Assembly (NCBI GenBank): GCA_041319085.1 | Contig: CP101033.1 | Coordinates: 2,630,501 to 2,694,500, forward strand | Origin: Aeromonas veronii | GTDB lineage: Bacteria > Pseudomonadota > Gammaproteobacteria > Enterobacterales > Aeromonadaceae | Direction: 5' to 3' | Length of the DNA: 64,000 nt | Shown here: piece by piece, positions 61,656-64,000 of the stretch | Numbering within the stretch: position 1 is the first letter of the stretch | Layout of the letters: each line of letters begins with the position of its first letter | Notes under the pieces: model-generated | The model's input: the letters and a program-made list of their open reading frames with translations, nothing else | What the model was told of the DNA's origin: nothing | Databases searched by the model: none | Made by a program: the position numbers and the translations under genes

Positions 61656-63173
61656 ATGGATGACCAAATCCTGATTATTGATGATGACAATCTCTCTCTT
61701 CCCGATGCGAGGCCCGCTGGCTGGAAGGTGATGATTGTTGACGATGAGCCCGAAGTGCATCGCATCACCAAAATCACCTTGAATAAATTCGAGTTTGACA
61801 ATCGCCCCATCGATTTTCTGCATGCTTACTCTGCGGCCCAGGCCAAAGAGTTGCTTGCCATCACCCCGGACGTTGCCCTGTTGCTGCTGGACGTGGTGAT
61901 GGAGGTCGACCACGCGGGCCTTGATGTCGTCAAATACGTCCGTGAAGACCTGCAAAACAAGATGGTCCGCATCGTGCTGCGCACCGGCCAACCCGGCCAG
62001 GCGCCGGAAGATGACGTGGTCACCAACTACGACATCAACGACTACAAGGATAAAACTGAGCTCACCTCCCAGAAGCTGCGCACCCTGCTACGTGCCAGCC
62101 TGCGCTCCTATCGGGATATCCGCACCCTGGAGAGCAACCGCCAGGGGCTGGAGAAAGTCATTGAAGCCTCCAAGGGGATCTTTGAGAAGCGGGCCCTGCG
62201 CCAATTTGTCGAAGGTGCCCAGGAGCAGCTAAGCGCCCTGCTCCACCTAGGGGAGACCCAGATCTATGACGTCAAGCAGTACGCCTATGAGGTGAGGGAT
62301 CAAGTATTGGAGCCCCTGCTGCCGGGCCATCCCGCCATGCGCCTCACGGAAGCGCCGGAGATCTTGCGCCAGGCCATGAGCAAGCGCAGCAACGTCTACT
62401 GCGACAACCAGATGGTGCTCTACTGCCAGAATCTTCGCCATCACCTGCTGTTCCACCTCGAGACCACTCGCCAGCTCAGCCAGATCGATACCGGCCTGCT
62501 GAGGCTGTTTACCGAAAACATCATAGTGGCGCTGGAGAATATCCGGCTCAACGAGCTGCTCGCCGACAACCAGCGGGAGATCATCTACCGCATCGGCGAA
62601 CTGGTCGAAACCCGCTCCAAAGAGTCAGGGCAGCACGTCAAACGGGTCGCGCTCTATACCGAACAGTTCTGCCAGCTGATGGGGATGAGCGAAGAGCAGA
62701 GCGAGCTGGTGAAACGCGCCTCGCCACTGCACGACATTGGCAAGGTCGGTATTCCTGATGCCATCTTGCACAAGCCGGGCAAGCTGACGCAGGAAGAGTG
62801 GGAGATCATGAAAACCCACGCCCAGCTCGGGCAAGATATGCTCTCCGGCAGCGATCTGGCGCTGTTTCAGATTGGTGCCACCATCGCCGGCAATCACCAT
62901 GAGAAGTGGAATGGCAGTGGTTACCCCCGTGGCCTGAAGGGAATGGATATTCCGCTGGAGGGACGGATCGTGGCACTGGCCGATGTGTTCGATGCCCTGG
63001 GCTCGGATCGCTGCTACAAGAAGGCGTGGCCACTGGACAAGGTGCTGGCGCTGATTGAAGAGGAGAAGGGCCAACATTTCGATCCCCAGCTGGTCGAGCT
63101 GATGATGGCCAATCTGGACAAGTTTCTCGAGATCCGCGAGCAGAACAAGGATATCTATATCGGCGAACACTGA
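61656..63173 (+). CDS. HD-GYP domain response regulator with DUF3369
   Basis: A 505-residue cytoplasmic protein. The receiver domain (about residues 22-150) starts K-V-M-I-V-D-D-E-P, with the phospho-acceptor Asp in L-L-L-L-D-V-V-M. A DUF3369 region (about 165-305) follows, then the HD-GYP domain: L-H-D-I-G-K-V-G-I-P-D (about 359-369) and N-H-H-E-K-W-N-G-S-G-Y-P (about 413-424), all intact. It should degrade c-di-GMP when activated. No histidine kinase gene is adjacent. It may be the counterpart of the cyclase at 38270 only in the general sense. Confidence 0.94.
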   Translation: MDDQILIIDDDNLSLPDARPAGWKVMIVDDEPEVHRITKITLNKFEFDNRPIDFLHAYSAAQAKELLAITPDVALLLLDVVMEVDHAGLDVVKYVREDLQNKMVRIVLRTGQPGQAPEDDVVTNYDINDYKDKTELTSQKLRTLLRASLRSYRDIRTLESNRQGLEKVIEASKGIFEKRALRQFVEGAQEQLSALLHLGETQIYDVKQYAYEVRDQVLEPLLPGHPAMRLTEAPEILRQAMSKRSNVYCDNQMVLYCQNLRHHLLFHLETTRQLSQIDTGLLRLFTENIIVALENIRLNELLADNQREIIYRIGELVETRSKESGQHVKRVALYTEQFCQLMGMSEEQSELVKRASPLHDIGKVGIPDAILHKPGKLTQEEWEIMKTHAQLGQDMLSGSDLALFQIGATIAGNHHEKWNGSGYPRGLKGMDIPLEGRIVALADVFDALGSDRCYKKAWPLDKVLALIEEEKGQHFDPQLVELMMANLDKFLEIREQNKDIYIGEH

Positions 63174-63201
63174 TACCCGGTCTGTTCTGTTTATGAGCTC
63201 A

Positions 63202-63235
63202 AAAAAACCGCCCTGCTTATCAAGGCGGTTTTTTA
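63202..63235. terminator. bidirectional terminator between the HD-GYP gene and the last gene
   Basis: AAAAAACCGCC pairs with GGCGGTTTTTT across a 10-base loop, between converging genes. Confidence 0.9.
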
Positions 63236-63266
63236 TATCTGGCATCACGCCACTGCAGAACGAGGG

Positions 63267-64000
63267 TTACTGCTCCGGCAGATTGAGATCCAGCTTGGCG
63301 GCAGGTTGTCCGGCTTGCTGATTCTCGGCCTGCGCAGCGGCCAGAGCACGCTTCAGGGCACGCCGTTTTTGTATCACCACAAACCCGACGCCACCCAGCA
63401 CTACCAGCAGCGCACCACCAGCCAATGCCCAGATCAGCCAGCCCACCCCCTCCTCTGCCGGAGCCTCATGGGTCGCCTCGGCACTGAATGCCGGTACCAC
63501 CGCCGACACCACCTCTACAGGAGGCGGCGGTGGCGGAAAAACATTGAAGGTTTTCACCGGCAACTCGATTTTCAGCTCGCGGCCGAGGCGAGTGGTGCCA
63601 TAGAGGGTTGCTTTCACATCATGCTGACCGACCTCCTTGATGATAGAGAGATCGATATCAAGCTTGGGCTCGCTGGCGGTCTCGCTGAACTCGTAGAGGC
63701 CGCCCACATTGCTGGTCACACTCCCCTTGAGCACCACGGAGGCGGGATCCAGCTCATCACTGTCGATTTGCAGTGACAGCTTGGCACCCAGATCTGCCGA
63801 AGGCGGCGCCAAGTTATAGCTGAACGGGTAGGGGTAAAGCAGCACATCCTGATAACGGGCACGGGCGAACACCTGATTGCCCGTACTGAACATGGCGCGG
63901 TACTTGCCGCCGGGAATATCCTGAAGTGTCACTTCCGCCGTCATGATGCCATCGCCTGGCACTTCATCGAGCCCCTTGCCATCATCGCGATAGTGGCCAA
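63267..64000 (-). CDS. TIGR03503-like membrane-anchored protein, 3' part
   Basis: The gene runs in from the right edge, with about 244 residues visible. The extracytoplasmic part has beta-rich domains: D-D-G-K-G-L-D-E-V-P-G-D-G near the edge and the G-G-K-Y-R-A-M-F strand. A proline run (F-P-P-P-P-P-P) and a C-terminal transmembrane helix (W-L-I-W-A-L-A-G-G-A-L-L-V-V-L) follow, with a basic cytoplasmic tail. This architecture fits TIGR03503, a family of Vibrio, Shewanella and Aeromonas with unknown function. The N-terminus is outside the window, so the assignment is partial. Confidence 0.65.
   Translation of the reverse strand, partial: GHYRDDGKGLDEVPGDGIMTAEVTLQDIPGGKYRAMFSTGNQVFARARYQDVLLYPYPFSYNLAPPSADLGAKLSLQIDSDELDPASVVLKGSVTSNVGGLYEFSETASEPKLDIDLSIIKEVGQHDVKATLYGTTRLGRELKIELPVKTFNVFPPPPPPVEVVSAVVPAFSAEATHEAPAEEGVGWLIWALAGGALLVVLGGVGFVVIQKRRALKRALAAAQAENQQAGQPAAKLDLNLPEQ

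Overview
This 64 kb window is a stretch of chromosome from a GC-rich gammaproteobacterium. Gene content and protein sequence point to Aeromonas: FeoABC, azurin, a DUF2913 protein, a manganese-riboswitch/UPF0016 exporter, the cysS-ppiB-lpxH neighbourhood, and Aeromonas-like hypothetical proteins. The genus is inferred from recognised families, not from a database search. Genes are dense and housekeeping genes are mixed with accessory genes. I saw no rRNA, tRNA, CRISPR array or prophage. A DEAD-box helicase gene is cut by the left edge, and a TIGR03503-like membrane protein gene is cut by the right edge.

Layout. 1-5.9 kb: helicase, DUF2913 protein, the ferrous iron system feoABC (reverse strand) with an FNR-type box, the YciH/SUI1 factor, and a manganese exporter behind a yybP-ykoY riboswitch. 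6-12.7 kb: a three-gene membrane operon (DUF2157, DUF4401, GDYXXLXY), a periplasmic binding protein, an MFS exporter, a flavodoxin-fold quinone reductase and a decayed transposase. 13-16.6 kb: cysS facing ppiB-DUF4269-lpxH. 16.8-22.8 kb: small stress proteins, peroxiredoxin divergent from oxyR, an NlpC/P60 lipoprotein, two tandem 58-residue paralogues and icd. 23-25.2 kb: an AraC regulator divergent from manA. 26-29.9 kb: an aldehyde/alcohol dehydrogenase operon with its own TetR regulator and a near-perfect palindromic operator. 30-34.9 kb: acetyltransferase-like, nucleotidyltransferase-like, SulP and MATE genes.

34.95-36.45 kb is a 1500 bp IS4-family (IS50-type) element. It has inserted into the loop of an intrinsic terminator, leaves an 8 bp target duplication, and its transposase gene carries a single-base frameshift. 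36.7-47.2 kb holds a YdcH-like protein, a solute-binding protein coupled to a diguanylate cyclase, YceH, HutD, azurin, ApbE, Hsp20, a receiver-TPR protein and xthA. 47.3-50.6 kb is a complete ECF-type vitamin transporter operon led by a PPC-domain protein. Its two ATPases form one canonical and one degenerate ATP site, and a terminator hairpin sits directly before the first ribosome-binding site.

50.8-55.1 kb is a MexE/MexF-type multidrug efflux pair. 55.3-61.3 kb is a Cus-type copper/silver efflux operon: a Met/His/Cys-rich membrane protein, cusB with a fused CusF domain, cusA and cusF. The most unusual feature of the window lies here. Two tandem mini-genes of 26 and 27 codons sit between cusB and cusA. 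Each begins with the same five residues as CusA, each carries its own ribosome-binding site, and all are linked by ATGA stop/start overlaps. A further 33-codon frame with a CxxC motif overlaps the cusB start in the same way. An HD-GYP response regulator closes the window, so both a c-di-GMP synthase and a c-di-GMP phosphodiesterase candidate are present.
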